In this document: one piece after another, positions 42,166 through 50,917 of the stretch
Layout: each line of letters starts with the position of its first letter
How positions within the stretch are numbered: position 1 is the first letter of the stretch
Origin: Pseudomonas huaxiensis
Lineage (GTDB): Bacteria; Pseudomonadota; Gammaproteobacteria; Pseudomonadales; Pseudomonadaceae
Assembly: GCF_003231275.1 (NCBI RefSeq)
Contig: NZ_QKVL01000029.1
Coordinates: 1 to 64,000, forward strand
DNA: 64,000 nucleotides
Direction of reading: 5' to 3'
The notes under the pieces: generated by a model
Seen by the model: only the letters and a program-made list of their open reading frames with translations
Databases searched by the model: none
What the model was told of the DNA's origin: nothing
Translations under genes and position numbers: made by a program

Positions 42166-42200
42166 CGGGGTTTCACCTATTGAACTGACAGGACAAATTC

Positions 42201-43391
42201 ATGGCGCATGTACCCCAGATCAAAATCCCCGCCACCTACATCCGTGGCGGTACCAGCAAGGGTGTGTTCTTCAATCTCCAGGACCTTCCCGAAGCCGCGC
42301 AACTGCCCGGCGCCGCCCGCGATGCGCTGCTGCTGCGGGTGATCGGCAGTCCCGATCCCTACGGCAAGCAGATCGACGGCATGGGCGGGGCGACGTCCAG
42401 CACCAGCAAGACGGTGATCCTGTCCCGCAGCATCAAGCCGGAGCATGACGTCGATTACCTGTTCGGTCAGGTGTCGATCGACAAGGCCTTCGTTGACTGG
42501 AGCGGCAACTGCGGCAACCTGTCGGCGGCGGTGGGTTCCTTCGCCATCAGCGCTGGCCTGGTCGATCCGGCTCGCGTCCCGGCCAATGGCGTCGCCACCG
42601 TGCGTATCTGGCAGGCGAATATCGGCAAGACCATCATTGCTCACGTGCCGGTCACCAACGGCGAGGTCCAGGAAACCGGTGACTTCGAACTCGACGGCGT
42701 GACCTTCCCGGCGGCCGAGGTGCAACTGGAGTTTCTCGATCCGGCGGCCGATGAAGACGGCGGCGGCGGGGCGATGTTCCCCACTGGCAACCTGGTCGAT
42801 CAGCTTGATGTGCCGGGTGTCGGCAGCTTCGAAGTGACCCTGATCAACGCCGGCATCCCGACTATCTTCGTCAACGCCGAGGCCATCGGTTACACCGGCA
42901 GCGAGCTACAGGACGCGATCAATGGCGATAACGCGGCGCTCGCCCGTTTCGAAACCATCCGTGCCTATGGTGCGGTGCGCATGGGGTTGATCAAGCACAT
43001 CGACGAAGCCGCGGGCCGGCAGCACACGCCGAAGGTCGCTTTCGTGGCGCCGCCGGCGGACTACCTGTCGTCCAGTGGCAAACAGGTGAAGGCGGGTGAT
43101 ATCGACCTGCTGGTGCGGGCGCTGTCCATGGGCAAGCTGCACCACGCGATGATGGGCACTGCGGCGGTTGCGATTGGTACGGCGGCGGCGATTCCGGGAA
43201 CGCTGGTCAACCTCGCGGCCGGTGGTGGCGAGCGCGAAGCGGTGCGCTTCGGGCATCCTTCCGGGACTTTGCGGGTGGGGGCGCAGGCGCAGCAGGTGAA
43301 CGGGCAGTGGACCGTGACCAAGGCGATCATGAGCCGTAGTGCGCGGGTGTTGATGGAAGGGTGGGTGCGGGTGCCGGGGGATTCGTTCTAA
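42201..43391 (+). CDS. prpF: PrpF, 2-methylaconitate cis-trans isomerase
   Basis: A 396-residue protein of the PrpF/diaminopimelate-epimerase-like fold: PATYIRGGTSKGVFF at the start, DPYGKQIDGMGGATSSTSKTVI, SGNCGNLSAAVGSFAI (the Cys is in the active site), and MGKLHHAMMGTAAVAI. It isomerises 2-methylaconitate and works with AcnD to replace PrpD. No prpD gene follows; the operon ends here with a REP pair and terminator. Confidence 0.96.
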   Translation: MAHVPQIKIPATYIRGGTSKGVFFNLQDLPEAAQLPGAARDALLLRVIGSPDPYGKQIDGMGGATSSTSKTVILSRSIKPEHDVDYLFGQVSIDKAFVDWSGNCGNLSAAVGSFAISAGLVDPARVPANGVATVRIWQANIGKTIIAHVPVTNGEVQETGDFELDGVTFPAAEVQLEFLDPAADEDGGGGAMFPTGNLVDQLDVPGVGSFEVTLINAGIPTIFVNAEAIGYTGSELQDAINGDNAALARFETIRAYGAVRMGLIKHIDEAAGRQHTPKVAFVAPPADYLSSSGKQVKAGDIDLLVRALSMGKLHHAMMGTAAVAIGTAAAIPGTLVNLAAGGGEREAVRFGHPSGTLRVGAQAQQVNGQWTVTKAIMSRSARVLMEGWVRVPGDSF

Positions 43392-43480
43392 GGCATTTTT
43401 CGCAGGCTTCAGCGTTGAACAGCGGTGTCCGTCGAGAGGCGGGCGCCGCTTTTTTGTTTCCGGGCCTGCTGTGCAGGCCC

Positions 43481-43545
43481 ATCGCGAGCAAGCTCGCTCC
43501 TACAGTTGGTTGCGTCGTTTTTGTAGGAGCGAGCTTGCTCGCGAT
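43481..43545. repeat. Inverted REP pair downstream of prpF
   Basis: ATCGCGAGCAAGCTCGCTCCTACA (43481-43504) and its exact reverse complement (43522-43545) with a 17-bp spacer, between the convergent prpF and acnB genes. Confidence 0.92.
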
Positions 43546-43577
43546 GGCAGCAACTCGACGCCTAGGATCAAAGGCAT

Positions 43578-43608
43578 AAAAAAGCCCCGCTTTTCAGCGG
43601 GGCTTTTT
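43578..43608. terminator. Bidirectional terminator of prpF and acnB
   Basis: GCCCCGC-TTTTCA-GCGGGGC is flanked by six As and five Ts, giving a T-run in both directions. It lies 15 bases after the acnB stop. Confidence 0.93.
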
Positions 43609-43623
43609 CAACGCAGGTTCTGC

Positions 43624-46224
43624 TTAGATCTGAACAGCGGCGATCTTGGCGTTCGCAGCGACTTCGCGGAACTCGGCGATCTGGTCGAAGCTCAGGTAGC
43701 GGTAAACGTCGGCAGCCATGCTGTCGATGTTCTTCGCGTACTCCATGTACTCCTCGACGGTCGGCAGCTTGCCGAGGATCGAAGCGACCGCAGCCAGTTC
43801 AGCCGAGGCCAGGTACACGTTGGTCGCGTCGCCCAGGCGGTTCGGGAAGTTACGGGTCGAGGTGGACACCACGGTCGAACCGGTCTGAACGCGAGCCTGG
43901 TTACCCATGCACAGCGAGCAGCCTGGCATTTCCATACGTGCGCCAGCTTTGCCGTAGATGCCGTAGTAGCCTTCTTCGGTCAGTTGGTGAGCGTCCATCT
44001 TGGTTGGCGGAGCCAGCCACAGACGGGTAGGGATGCCACCCTTGACCTTCTCCAGCAACTTGCCGGCAGCGCGGAAGTGACCGATGTTGGTCATGCACGA
44101 ACCGATGAACACTTCGTCGATCTTCTCGCCCTGAACGGTCGACAGCAGACGAGCGTCGTCCGGGTCGTTCGGCGCGCAGAGCACAGGCTCTTTGACGTCG
44201 GCCAGGTCGATTTCGATGATTTCGGCGTATTCGGCGTCAGCATCGGCAGCCAGCAGCTCAGGGTTGGCCAGCCAGGCTTCCATGGCTTGCGCACGGCGCT
44301 CCAGGGTGCGTGGGTCGCCGTAGCCTTCGCCGATCATCCAGCGCAGCAGGGTGATGTTGGAGGTCAGGTACTCGGCGATAGCCTTTTCCGGCAGCTTGAT
44401 GGTGCAACCTGCAGCGGAACGCTCGGCCGAGGCGTCGGACAGCTCGAAGGCTTGTTCGACGGTCAGCTCGTTGAGACCTTCGATTTCCAGGATGCGGCCG
44501 GAGAAGGCGTTGATCTTGCCCTTCTTCTCGACGGTCAGCAGGCCTTGCTTGATCCCGTAGTAAGGGATGGCATGAACCAGGTCACGCAGGGTGATGCCAG
44601 GTTGCAGCTTGCCCTTGAAGCGAACCAGGATCGATTCCGGCATGTCCAGCGGCATGACGCCGGTAGCCGCGGCGAAGGCGACCAGGCCGGAACCGGCCGG
44701 GAACGAGATGCCGATCGGGAAGCGGGTGTGCGAGTCGCCGCCGGTGCCGACGGTGTCAGGCATCAGCATGCGGTTCAGCCAGCTGTGGATGATGCCGTCG
44801 CCAGGACGCAGGGACACGCCGCCACGGGTGCGGATGAAATCCGGCAGGGTGTGGTGGGTGGTGACGTCGATCGGCTTCGGATAGGCAGCGGTGTGGCAGA
44901 ACGACTGCATGACCAGGTCAGCGGAGAAGCCCAGGCACGCCAGGTCTTTCAGCTCGTCGCGGGTCATCGGGCCAGTGGTGTCCTGGGAACCGACGGTGGT
45001 CATCTTCGGTTCGCAGTAGGTGCCCGGACGAACGCCGGTCACGCCGCAAGCCTTGCCGACCATTTTCTGTGCCAGGGTGTAGCCTTTGCCGGTGTCGACA
45101 GGCTGCTCTGGCTTCTTGAACAGGTCGGAAGCGCCCAGGCCCAGTTCGGTACGGGCTTTCTCGGTCAGGCCGCGGCCGACGATCAGCGGGATACGGCCGC
45201 CAGCGCGGACTTCGTCCAGCAGCACTTCGGTTTTCAGTTCGAAGTTGGTGACCAGCTCGTCGCTACCGTGGCGGCGTACTTCACCTTTGAACGGGTAGAC
45301 GTCGATGACGTCGCCCATGGCCAGGTTGGTGCAGTCGAATTCGATCGGCAGGGCGCCGGCGTCTTCCATGGTGTTGTAGAAGATCGGAGCGATCTTGGTA
45401 CCGAAGCAGAAACCACCGGCGCGCTTGTTCGGCACGTACGGGATGTCGTCGCCGAAGAACCACAGCACGGAGTTGGTTGCGGATTTGCGCGAGGAACCGG
45501 TACCGACCACGTCACCGACGTAGGCGACCGGGAAGCCTTTGGCCTTGACCGCTTCGATCTGCTTCAGCGGACCGACCGAACCGGGTTGCTCTGGCTCGAT
45601 GCCGTCACGGGCCATTTTCAGCATGGCCAGGGCGTGCAGCGGGATGTCAGGGCGCGACCAGGCGTCTGGAGCAGGGGACAGGTCGTCGGTGTTGGTTTCG
45701 CCAGGCACCTTGAACACGGTCAGGGTGTATTTCTCGGCGATCGCAGGACGGGTGGTGAACCACTCGCCGGCAGCCCAGGAGTCCAGCACAGCCTTGGCAT
45801 GCGCGTTGCCGGCCTTGGCTTTTTCGGCCACGTCGTGGAAGGCATCGAACATCAGCAGGGTATGCTTGAGCTGTTCGGCCGCGACGGCGCCCAGCTCGGC
45901 GTCATCCAGCAGCTCGACCAGGCTGGCGATGTTGTAGCCGCCCTGCATGGTGCCCAGCAGCTCGGTGGCGCGCTTGCGGTCGATCAGCGGGGATTTGGCG
46001 TCGCCTTTGACGATGGCGGAGAGGAAAGCGGCCTTGACGTAGGCGGCTTCGTCGACTCCCGGTGGAACGCGGTCGGTGATCAGTTCAACGAGGAAGGCTT
46101 CTTCGCCGGCCGGCGGGTTTTTCAGCAGCTCGACCAGGCCTGCAGTTTGTTCGGCGTTGAGCGGCTGGGGAACGATACCCAGGGCTGCACGCTCTTCGAT
46201 ATGTTTGCGGTAGGCTTCAAGCAC
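43624..46224 (-). CDS. acnB: AcnB, aconitate hydratase B
   Basis: An 866-residue TCA-cycle aconitase of the B type: N-terminal HEAT-like domain (LEAYRKHIEERAALGIVPQPLNAEQTAGLVELLKNPP), then the catalytic domains with FCFGTKIAPIFYNTMEDAGALPIEFDC, the cluster-binding GSCMTNIGHFRAAG and GCSLCMGNQARV near the C-terminus. The start is GTG at 46224 (GTG-CTT-GAA-GCC) with GAGGG upstream; the frame continues to an ATG at 46287, but the family starts at LEAYRKH. It is convergent with prpF and has a 400-bp leader region. Confidence 0.97.
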   Translation of the reverse strand: MLEAYRKHIEERAALGIVPQPLNAEQTAGLVELLKNPPAGEEAFLVELITDRVPPGVDEAAYVKAAFLSAIVKGDAKSPLIDRKRATELLGTMQGGYNIASLVELLDDAELGAVAAEQLKHTLLMFDAFHDVAEKAKAGNAHAKAVLDSWAAGEWFTTRPAIAEKYTLTVFKVPGETNTDDLSPAPDAWSRPDIPLHALAMLKMARDGIEPEQPGSVGPLKQIEAVKAKGFPVAYVGDVVGTGSSRKSATNSVLWFFGDDIPYVPNKRAGGFCFGTKIAPIFYNTMEDAGALPIEFDCTNLAMGDVIDVYPFKGEVRRHGSDELVTNFELKTEVLLDEVRAGGRIPLIVGRGLTEKARTELGLGASDLFKKPEQPVDTGKGYTLAQKMVGKACGVTGVRPGTYCEPKMTTVGSQDTTGPMTRDELKDLACLGFSADLVMQSFCHTAAYPKPIDVTTHHTLPDFIRTRGGVSLRPGDGIIHSWLNRMLMPDTVGTGGDSHTRFPIGISFPAGSGLVAFAAATGVMPLDMPESILVRFKGKLQPGITLRDLVHAIPYYGIKQGLLTVEKKGKINAFSGRILEIEGLNELTVEQAFELSDASAERSAAGCTIKLPEKAIAEYLTSNITLLRWMIGEGYGDPRTLERRAQAMEAWLANPELLAADADAEYAEIIEIDLADVKEPVLCAPNDPDDARLLSTVQGEKIDEVFIGSCMTNIGHFRAAGKLLEKVKGGIPTRLWLAPPTKMDAHQLTEEGYYGIYGKAGARMEMPGCSLCMGNQARVQTGSTVVSTSTRNFPNRLGDATNVYLASAELAAVASILGKLPTVEEYMEYAKNIDSMAADVYRYLSFDQIAEFREVAANAKIAAVQI

Positions 46225-46629
46225 AGTTATTACCCTCATCAGTGGTCCCAAATGGGTGTCCGGGACGCTCATCCAGAAAATCCGCACTCATGCGCAAATA
46301 CGGCTTTTTGAGCCGCGTAGCCAGAGTTGCAGGAAATCCTTACAGAAGCTGCTTTCAAAGTTTTACGCCTGCAGAACGGGGAGCTGATGAGGGCTGGCAC
46401 GGGACATTCACTGGTGAATTCCCCGTGCCAACGCCGTTCTACCGGATAACTGTGCTCGTGACGCTTTGAAAACAGCTTCTAACGGACATTTGGCGCCTTA
46501 AAAGGCCGGGTGATTCTACGGTAAATTCAAAATAAAGGTAAGGCGACGACGAAGACTTTAGCGAGTGACCCTCGTTAGACAAAGGGCTAACATGGCCGTC
46601 TGTTTCGTTGCCATGCTGTCGATCTGCCC
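46225..46629. other. Divergent control region of acnB and the DUF1289 gene
   Basis: About 405 bases without a gene. It must hold the promoters of acnB (minus) and of the DUF1289 gene (plus). It contains a long imperfect palindrome at 46396-46429 and an AT-rich stretch at 46505-46545. No small open frame with a ribosome site is convincing. Confidence 0.6.
46396..46429. repeat. Long imperfect palindrome in the acnB leader region
   Basis: GGCACGGG...CCCGTGCC with a second inner ATTCAC/GTGAAT arm: 14 pairs with one 2-bp mismatch around an unpaired centre. No T-run follows on either strand, so it is not an ordinary terminator. Confidence 0.65.
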
Positions 46630-47097
46630 ATGTCCAATCAGTCCATCAAGACGCCTTGCGTCGGTCTCTGCTCCACGGTTTACGGGGATCTGGTGTGCCG
46701 CGGCTGCAAGCGATTCCACCATGAAGTGATCCACTGGAACGGCTACAGCGAGGATGAAAAACGCGCGGTATGGTTGCGCCTGGAACAGCTTCTGGTCCAG
46801 GTGATGACCGCCAAGCTGGAGGTTTTCGACGCCGAGCGGCTGCGCCTGCAACTGGAGCAGCGCAAGATTCGCTACGTGCCGCATCAGTCGGAATATTGCT
46901 GGGCCTACCAGTTGATCGCCCGTGGTGCGCGGGTGATCCGCGAGCTGGAAGCCTACGGGCTGGTGCTGTTGCCAGAGTTTCGCGAGTGGGAATTGCCGCA
47001 ACTGCGGGATGCCATCGATACCGAGTTCTTCCTGCTTTCCGAAGCCCATTACCAGCGCTATATCGCGCCGGGGTTCCTCAAGGACGCCTTGGGCTGA
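46630..47097 (+). CDS. DUF1289 family protein
   Basis: A 155-residue protein with the DUF1289 signature at the N-terminus: TPCVGLCSTVYGDLVCRGCKRFHHEVIHWNGYSEDEKRAVW, whose cysteines (CxxxC and CxxC) probably bind a metal or Fe-S cluster. The C-terminal part is helical and not known. Its function is not established. It is divergent from acnB. Confidence 0.85.
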   Translation: MSNQSIKTPCVGLCSTVYGDLVCRGCKRFHHEVIHWNGYSEDEKRAVWLRLEQLLVQVMTAKLEVFDAERLRLQLEQRKIRYVPHQSEYCWAYQLIARGARVIRELEAYGLVLLPEFREWELPQLRDAIDTEFFLLSEAHYQRYIAPGFLKDALG

Positions 47098-47102
47098 TTC
47101 GT

Positions 47103-47136
47103 CAGGGCCTCATCGCGTGCCAGTGATGAGGCCCTG
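47103..47136. terminator. Hairpin between DUF1289 and UspA genes
   Basis: A perfect 12-bp stem CAGGGCCTCATC/GATGAGGCCCTG with a 10-base loop, followed by AAGGTTTCTTC. It lies 5 bases after the DUF1289 stop, between convergent genes. Confidence 0.75.
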
Positions 47137-47152
47137 AAGGTTTCTTCAGAAA

Positions 47153-48016
47153 TCAGCCTTGGGCCAGTTCATTCAACTGCGCCGCCACTTCCGCCGTCTT
47201 CAGCACCAGCACATCGCATTCCAGCGAATCCAGCACCACTTCCGACGTATTACCGATCAGCGCGCCAGTGATCCCGGTGCGGGCCACGGTGCCGATCACC
47301 GTCACGACGGCGTCCAGTTTGCTGGCGGTGTATGGAATCAACACATCCGCGGGCCCTTCGGCGACATGCAGGCGCTCATCGCTGATATCGAACTCCGCCT
47401 GGAACGCGGCGCAGGCTTCGCGGTAGCGCTGTTCGATGGTTTCCTTGAGCTGATAGACCGGGTCCGCCGCTGAAAGCATGGGCGACGGATGGGCGCTGAT
47501 CACGTGCAGATTGCCCTTGGCCAGGTCGGCGATGGCGTAGCCGTGATCGACGATATCGCCGTGCAGCACACGGTGGTCCTGGTCGTTGTTGCCCACGTCG
47601 ACGGCCGCGAGGATCACGCCGCCGGTCCAGGGCCGTTCGGTCTTGACCATCAGCACCGCTGCCGGGCACAGACGCAGCAGTTTCCAGTCGGTAGGGGTGA
47701 GCAGGGCCTTTCTCAGCGGGCTGTCCGGGCGGTGCTCCTTGATCACCAGTTCGCAGCCTTCGGCTTGCTGCACATCGATGATCGATTCATGAAGGGTGTC
47801 GTGCCACGCCTGCTCATAGGTGACGTTGTCGTAGCCATCGTCGTGCAACTGGCTGGAAAGCAGGCTGAGCAGGGCGCTGTGGTCGTGTTTCTTGTCGCAC
47901 ATCAACAGGTGCAGGCGTGCGCCGGTCGCTTTGCCGATGAGTTTGGCCCGGGTCAAGGCCCGGCTGTGGGCGTGCTCGGGATCGAGTACCACCAGGATGC
48001 TGCGGACGGCTTGCAT
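47153..48016 (-). CDS. Universal stress protein, tandem UspA domains (UspE-like)
   Basis: A 287-residue protein with two UspA domains: first (about 1-140) starting SILVVLDPEHAHSRALTRAKLIGKATGARLHLLMCD, second (about 150-280) ending VTVIGTVARTGITGALIGNTSEVVLDSLECDVLVLK, where the GxxGxxIGNTSE pattern matches a nucleotide-binding loop. This is the UspE-like layout. It is in the position of PA1789. Gene is single, divergent from miaE. Confidence 0.9.
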   Translation of the reverse strand: MQAVRSILVVLDPEHAHSRALTRAKLIGKATGARLHLLMCDKKHDHSALLSLLSSQLHDDGYDNVTYEQAWHDTLHESIIDVQQAEGCELVIKEHRPDSPLRKALLTPTDWKLLRLCPAAVLMVKTERPWTGGVILAAVDVGNNDQDHRVLHGDIVDHGYAIADLAKGNLHVISAHPSPMLSAADPVYQLKETIEQRYREACAAFQAEFDISDERLHVAEGPADVLIPYTASKLDAVVTVIGTVARTGITGALIGNTSEVVLDSLECDVLVLKTAEVAAQLNELAQG

Positions 48017-48170
48017 GAACGAGAACTCCCTTGGGAAATGGCGACCAATGCCTGACTATAGTCGGCGCTCGATGCGGCGCGGCTTGATACATATCAAAGC
48101 ATAGTCACTGGTGATAGCCGCCCGCGCCGGTATAATCGCCGGCCCTGCCGCCTCATGCCTGTTGTGAATC

Positions 48171-48776
48171 ATGGAACTCATCCCCGAAATCGAAGCCTTC
48201 CTCGGCTGCCGCACGCCAGATGCCTGGGTGCAAGCGGCGCTGGCCGATCAGGAAACAATGCTGATCGACCACAAGAATTGCGAGTTCAAGGCCGCCAGTA
48301 CGGCGCTGAGCCTGATCGCCAAGTACAACACCCACATCGACCTGATCCACATGATGTCGCGCCTCGCCCGCGAGGAACTGGTGCACCACGAACAGGTGTT
48401 GCGTCTGATGAAGCGGCGCAAGGTGCCGCTGCGTCCGATCAATGCCGGCCGCTATGCCTCGAGCCTGCGCCGCCTGGTGCGTTCCCACGAACCGGTGAAG
48501 CTGGTCGACACCCTGGTGGTCGGTGCCTTTATCGAAGCGCGCAGTTGCGAGCGGTTCGCCACACTGGTGCCGCATCTCGACGAAGAACTCGGCAAGTTCT
48601 ATCACGGCCTGCTGAAAAGCGAGGCGCGGCATTATCAGGGCTACCTGAAGTTGGCCTACCAATACGGCGACGCCGCTGATATCGAACGCACCATCGTCAA
48701 AGTCCGTGAAGCCGAGGCCGAACTGGTCGTTTCTCCGGACGAGGAATTCCGCTTCCACAGCGGCGTTCCAGCCTGA
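48171..48776 (+). CDS. miaE: MiaE, tRNA 2-methylthio-N6-isopentenyladenosine hydroxylase
   Basis: A 201-residue ferritin-like di-iron monooxygenase. It shows WVQAALADQETMLIDHKNCEFKAASTALSLIAKY, MMSRLAREELVHHEQVLRLM, DTLVVGAFIEARSCERFATL and KSEARHYQGYLKLA, where the Glu and ExxH pairs are the iron ligands. It hydroxylates the isopentenyl group of ms2i6A37 in tRNA, an O2-dependent step. The length and all ligands are normal. Confidence 0.95.
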   Translation: MELIPEIEAFLGCRTPDAWVQAALADQETMLIDHKNCEFKAASTALSLIAKYNTHIDLIHMMSRLAREELVHHEQVLRLMKRRKVPLRPINAGRYASSLRRLVRSHEPVKLVDTLVVGAFIEARSCERFATLVPHLDEELGKFYHGLLKSEARHYQGYLKLAYQYGDAADIERTIVKVREAEAELVVSPDEEFRFHSGVPA

Positions 48777-48879
48777 GTTCCCACGGCGCGCGGGTTCTCT
48801 GCGCGCCGATGTTTCCCTGCCTGAATCCCGACCGATCTACTCGGCCTTTCGTCGTCAAAATAGGAAGCAAGCTAATAAA

Positions 48880-48911
48880 TGCCTGGACAATTAATGTCTG
48901 GGCAGTAATAT
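48880..48911 (+). promoter_or_regulatory. Promoter with overlapping operator of the emr-type efflux operon
   Basis: The core promoter is TGGACA (48884-48889), 16 bp, TAATAT (48906-48911). It is overlapped by the inverted repeat TGCCTGGACA-ATTAA-TGTCTGGGCA (48880-48904, 8 of 10 pairs). A second inverted repeat CTGCTTA...TAAGCAG is at 48912-48935. Binding there would block RNA polymerase, as expected for autoregulation by the MarR protein encoded next. Confidence 0.55.
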
Positions 48912-48947
48912 CTGCTTACATCACTGCCTAAGCAGGTTTCTCCCTTC

Positions 48948-49421
48948 ATGTCCCATTTCACTCCGGAAAACTTCCAGACCTGCACTATCGGCCTGCTCCT
49001 CGGGCGTGCTGCGCTGGTCAAGGACCGCATTCTCGACAGCCATCTGCAGGACTACGGCGTCACCGCCGCGCAGTTCAAGGTGCTGATCATCGTCGCCCAA
49101 TACGGCGTCGACACCCCCGCCGAGCTGTGCCGTTACCTCGGCCTGGACAGCGGTTCCATGACCCGCATGCTCGACCGCCTCGAACAGAAAGACCTGATCG
49201 CCCGCAGTCGCTGCCCAGAGGACCGCCGGCAAGTGCGCGTCGAACTGACCGAAGAAGGACAGAAGCTCGCCGACCGTCTGCCGCATATCGGCGCCGAGGC
49301 GATGAACGAACTGGTCGGCGTGCTGGCGCCTGACGAGCTGGCCACGCTCACCGCGATTCTCACCAAGGTCCTGCTCAACGCCGGCGATTCGCTGACAGCG
49401 CTGCGGGTGAGTGACAAATGA
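48948..49421 (+). CDS. MarR-family repressor of the efflux operon (EmrR-like)
   Basis: A 157-residue MarR-type winged-helix protein with ILDSHLQDYGVTAAQFKVLIIVAQYG, the recognition-helix region AELCRYLGLDSGSMTRMLDRLEQKDLI and wing ARSRCPEDRRQVRVELTEEGQKLADRL. It is first in a four-gene operon with the outer-membrane, membrane-fusion and MFS genes and overlaps the second gene by 4 bases. It probably represses the operon until it binds a phenolic or amphiphilic drug. Confidence 0.93.
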   Translation: MSHFTPENFQTCTIGLLLGRAALVKDRILDSHLQDYGVTAAQFKVLIIVAQYGVDTPAELCRYLGLDSGSMTRMLDRLEQKDLIARSRCPEDRRQVRVELTEEGQKLADRLPHIGAEAMNELVGVLAPDELATLTAILTKVLLNAGDSLTALRVSDK

Positions 49422-50899
49422 ACACCACCACCTTGCGCAGTAGCCTGAGCCTGCTGGTTATCGCCCTGACCCTGGCCGGTTGCGCCAGCTATCGCGGTCT
49501 CGCGCCGGAAGGCGAGCGCCTGGCGGCCAGCGACCTCAAGGCCGAACAGACCCTCAAGGGCGTCACACTGTCGCCGGCCGCCTGGCCGAAAAGCGACTGG
49601 TGGCGCAGCCTTGGTGATCCGCAACTGGACGGCCTGATCGGCGAAGCCCTGCGCGACAGCCCGGACATGCAGATCGCCAGCGCCCGCGCCCATCAGGCCA
49701 GCGCCGCAGCCTATGCCGCCGACGCCGATCGCATGCCGAGCCTGGACGCCAATGCCAGCGCCAGCCGCTCGCGGTTGGCGCGGGACCAGGATCCGGCCGG
49801 GCAGGGCGGTCGCTATTCGACCCTGCGCAGTCTGAGCCTCGACTTCAATTACACCTTCGACCTCTGGGGCGGCCAGCGTGCCGCCTGGGAAGCCGCGTTG
49901 GGCCAGGCCCGCGCCGCCGAAGTCGACCGCCAGGCCGCCAGTCTGACCCTCGCCGCCGACGTGGCCCGGGCCTACAGTCAGTTGGGCCAGGCCTATATCG
50001 TCCACGACCTGACCCAGGACGACCTCAAACGCACCCGGCAGATGCTCGACCTGGGTCAGCGCCGCCTGGCTGCCGGAATCGACAGCGAATACCAGCTCCA
50101 GCAGACCGAAAGCCTGGCCGCCAGCTCCGAAGAGCAGGCGATCAGCGCCCAGAAACAATTGCGCAGCGCGCAGATCGCCCTGGCGGTGTTGCTCGGCAAA
50201 GGGCCGGACCGTGCCCAGCAGATTGCCCGGCCCGCCGTGCTCAAACCGGGCGCGGTGGCGTTGCCATCGGTGCTGCCCGCCGAGCTGCTCGGTCGGCGTC
50301 CGGACCTGGTAGCGGCGCGCTGGCGAGTCGAGGCGGCGAGCAAGTCGATCGACGCGAGCAAGACCCGCTTCTACCCCAACCTCAACCTGAGCGCCGCGGC
50401 TGGCACGCAGGCGTTGCTGGGCGATGCGATCTTCGGTGCGCCGAGCCGCTTCTTCAATATTGCCCCGACCATCTCGTTGCCGATCTTCGATGGTGGCCGC
50501 CTGCGCGCCGACCTCGATGCCCGCGACGCCGACTACGACCTGGCCGTTGCCCAGTACAACAAGAGCCTGGTCAACGCCCTCGGCGAAGTCAGCGACAACA
50601 TCGACCAGTTGCATGCCCTCGGCGAGCAGGTGGCGACCAAACAGCGTGCCACCGACATCGCCCAGCAGTCCTACGACACCGTCATGCAGCGCTACGGCTC
50701 CGGCATCGGCAACTTCCTCGATGTGCTGAGCATCGAGCAGCAACTGCTGCAGGCCCAGCGCCAACTGGCCGAGCTCAATGCTGAGCGCATCGACCGTTCG
50801 ATCCTGCTGATGCAGGCGCTCGGCGGTGGTTTCCAGCCTGATGCGGCATCCCAACAACAGCAGGCCGCAGCAGCATCGCCGGCCTCCCGTCACCCTTAA
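49418..50899 (+). CDS. Outer-membrane efflux lipoprotein (NodT/OprM family)
   Basis: A 493-residue lipoprotein with signal LLVIALTLAGC and Cys23 or so as lipid attachment, followed by the TolC-like trimer domain: repeated long helices (SLTLAADVARAYSQLGQAYIV, NKSLVNALGEVSDNIDQLHALG) and LPAELLGRRPDLVAARWRVEAA, the NodT signature. It forms the exit duct for the tripartite pump. ATG at 49418 overlaps the MarR stop; the EmrA gene begins 18 bases after it. Confidence 0.93.
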   Translation: MNTTTLRSSLSLLVIALTLAGCASYRGLAPEGERLAASDLKAEQTLKGVTLSPAAWPKSDWWRSLGDPQLDGLIGEALRDSPDMQIASARAHQASAAAYAADADRMPSLDANASASRSRLARDQDPAGQGGRYSTLRSLSLDFNYTFDLWGGQRAAWEAALGQARAAEVDRQAASLTLAADVARAYSQLGQAYIVHDLTQDDLKRTRQMLDLGQRRLAAGIDSEYQLQQTESLAASSEEQAISAQKQLRSAQIALAVLLGKGPDRAQQIARPAVLKPGAVALPSVLPAELLGRRPDLVAARWRVEAASKSIDASKTRFYPNLNLSAAAGTQALLGDAIFGAPSRFFNIAPTISLPIFDGGRLRADLDARDADYDLAVAQYNKSLVNALGEVSDNIDQLHALGEQVATKQRATDIAQQSYDTVMQRYGSGIGNFLDVLSIEQQLLQAQRQLAELNAERIDRSILLMQALGGGFQPDAASQQQQAAAASPASRHP

Positions 50900-50917
50900 T
50901 CGCCAAGGTATTCGTCA

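Noticed and set aside
43471..46311. A 946-codon open frame on the plus strand opposite acnB
   Set aside because: It is a shadow of acnB, composed of Gly, Gln, Val and His-rich filler with no domain, and it would run through a terminator.
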